Source of the DNA: Adhaeribacter arboris | GTDB lineage: Bacteria > Bacteroidota > Bacteroidia > Cytophagales > Hymenobacteraceae | Reading direction: 5' to 3' | Assembly (NCBI RefSeq): GCF_003023845.1 | Contig: NZ_PYFT01000001.1 | Location: 5,394,001-5,458,000, forward strand | DNA: 64,000 bases | Shown here: positions 63,128 through 64,000 of the stretch, piece by piece | How positions within the stretch are numbered: the first letter of the stretch is position 1 | Layout: the number at the start of each line of letters is the position of its first letter | Translations under genes and position numbers: made by a program | The notes under the pieces: generated by a model | The model's input: the letters and a program-made list of their open reading frames with translations, nothing else | What the model was told of the DNA's origin: nothing | The model's database searches: none

Positions 63128-63655
63128 CTATAATTTCGCTTTCGCTTCTGTAATCATTTTCGTATCCCGAGGGTCAACATCTACGATTGCATACTTCCGG
63201 ATGCCAGTAATATTCATTTCATCCAGCATATCTACCATATTCTTGTAGCGCGATTTATCGGTTTGCTTTAACAGAACGGTTAAGTTCGGGTTAGAGCGTT
63301 TCTCCAATAAAATTTTCCGGAGACCATTAGCCGAATAATCGGTTAATTGTACACCAGGAGCAGTAGGAGCATCGGGTAAGCCTGCGTACCAGAATAACTG
63401 ATCTTTCTCATCAGCAATCAGCGTAAGCGCATTTGAAGCTTTCAATGCTTGCTGTTCTTCTTCTTTAACTGGTTTTACCGGCATGTTAATTTCCATTGTC
63501 TGCGGTTTGGAGAAGGTTGTTGTGAGAATAAAGAACGTTAATAAAAGGAACCCAAGGTCCACCATCGGGGTCATGTCAATTCGGGTGGATTGCTTCTTGG
63601 ATCTTTTCTTCCCGCCTTTCCCGCCTCCGCCGCCTTTCTCTTGTATTTCTGCCAT
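63128..63655 (-). CDS. exbD: ExbD/TolR-family biopolymer transporter, second copy
   Basis: The 175-residue protein starts with a Gly/Lys-rich stretch (KGGGGGKGGKKRSKK). One membrane helix follows with the functional Asp in RIDMTPMVDLGFLLLTFF, then the periplasmic domain (ENPNLTVLLKQ-like NPNLTVLLKQTDKSRYKNMV). It forms part of the proton-driven ExbB-ExbD motor. It lies 12 bp after the other exbD and 6 bp before tonB. Confidence 0.95.
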   Translation of the reverse strand: MAEIQEKGGGGGKGGKKRSKKQSTRIDMTPMVDLGFLLLTFFILTTTFSKPQTMEINMPVKPVKEEEQQALKASNALTLIADEKDQLFWYAGLPDAPTAPGVQLTDYSANGLRKILLEKRSNPNLTVLLKQTDKSRYKNMVDMLDEMNITGIRKYAIVDVDPRDTKMITEAKAKL

Positions 63656-63667
63656 TTCTGTCTGTGC

Positions 63668-64000
63668 TTAGAGGTTTCTAGGTTTTACTTCCATATCGGT
63701 GATCAGGTTAAAACGGTTTACCTTTCTATCCTGCAGAGTTTTTATCACCCCTTTAATCGCAGGAACATCGGCATCGTTATCACCTTTAATCGCAATCTTC
63801 ACTTTTGGGTTGGAGTAACGAGTTTGCATAATCCAGTCGCCTAATTGATTGTTCACAGAATCAAAAGGAACACCTGGCTGTTTAGCTCTTTTCCGTTCTT
63901 CCGGACTCAGGTTAAGTAAAGATTTCAATTGTTCAATCGGCACGCCAAAACTCTCCATGGTAGCGAATTGTTTTCTTTCCGCAGGGGTGAAGTTGATTTT
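63668..64000 (-). CDS. ExbD/TolR-family biopolymer transporter, 5' end outside window
   Basis: The frame is open to the right edge (last visible upstream residues KINFTPAERKQFAT). It lacks the N-terminal membrane helix, which must lie beyond 64000. The visible 110 residues are the periplasmic domain, with DWIMQTRYSNPKVKIAIKGD and VPAIKGVIKTLQDRKVNRF. It should be the first ExbD paralogue after exbB. Two ExbD paralogues in tandem are usual in this phylum. Confidence 0.85.
   Translation of the reverse strand, partial: KINFTPAERKQFATMESFGVPIEQLKSLLNLSPEERKRAKQPGVPFDSVNNQLGDWIMQTRYSNPKVKIAIKGDNDADVPAIKGVIKTLQDRKVNRFNLITDMEVKPRNL

Noticed and set aside
1-64000. CRISPR array, prophage, restriction or toxin-antitoxin system
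   Set aside because: No regular spaced repeats, phage structural genes, methylase motifs or recognised toxin were found on either strand.

Overview
The window looks like a chromosomal segment of a Bacteroidota bacterium, most probably a Cytophagales/Hymenobacteraceae member (Adhaeribacter-like; this is inference from gene content). Supporting signs are a SusC/SusD pair, DUF6089/PorG-like proteins next to nadK and uppS, a bamA-ompH-ompH cluster, an exbD-exbD-tonB block, FG-GAP and haloperoxidase proteins, a TAnnTTTG-type promoter, and few Shine-Dalgarno sequences.

Region 1 (1-6.3 kb) is mobile-element-rich. The end of an FtsX-type ABC permease is followed by an IS3-family remnant and a complete IS1182-family element. 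Next come a DUF421 membrane protein and a DsrE-like secreted protein. A small lipoprotein gene has been split by an IS1-family element and also carries frame errors.

Region 2 (6.3-15.3 kb) is gene-poor. It holds a GNAT-like protein, a DUF1080 lipoprotein, a frameshifted APC amino-acid permease, an XRE regulator, orphan small genes, an excisionase-like helix-turn-helix protein and an unknown 368-residue protein beside tRNA-Asn. No integrase is visible.

Region 3 (15.4-30.4 kb) carries a Rieske-like lipoprotein, a 3-hydroxybutyryl-CoA dehydrogenase whose first codons lie in an inverted repeat, and pheS. A TetR-TolC-adaptor-RND efflux operon follows, ending in an acyl-carrier-like protein with Thr at the Ser attachment position. 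Then come a DUF3810 membrane metalloprotease-like protein, an all-helical unknown protein, ribokinase and a broken sugar permease.

Region 4 (30.7-45.1 kb) has an overlapping FG-GAP/haloperoxidase pair, a SusC/SusD uptake pair with its own terminator, an unknown membrane protein, and pdxJ-mnmH-selD. mnmH and selD are the two enzymes needed for 2-selenouridine in tRNA.

Region 5 (45.3-59.0 kb) is a long plus-strand housekeeping and envelope run: yqeY, cvpA, pabA/trpG, an alpha/beta hydrolase, a CBS protein, a BamA-like protein, nadK, two DUF6089 proteins, uppS, bamA, two ompH genes, and a frameshifted rluD-type pseudouridine synthase.

Region 6 (59.0-64 kb, minus strand) holds exbD, exbD and tonB, then a small membrane protein, a PstS-like lipoprotein and a TPR protein. 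The first exbD runs off the window.

I see no CRISPR array, phage module, restriction or recognised defence system, and no clear novel system. The most unusual items are the Thr-for-Ser carrier protein in the efflux operon, the repeat that supplies the start of hbd, and several apparent one-base losses, three of them beside short homopolymer runs, which may be gene decay or assembly errors.
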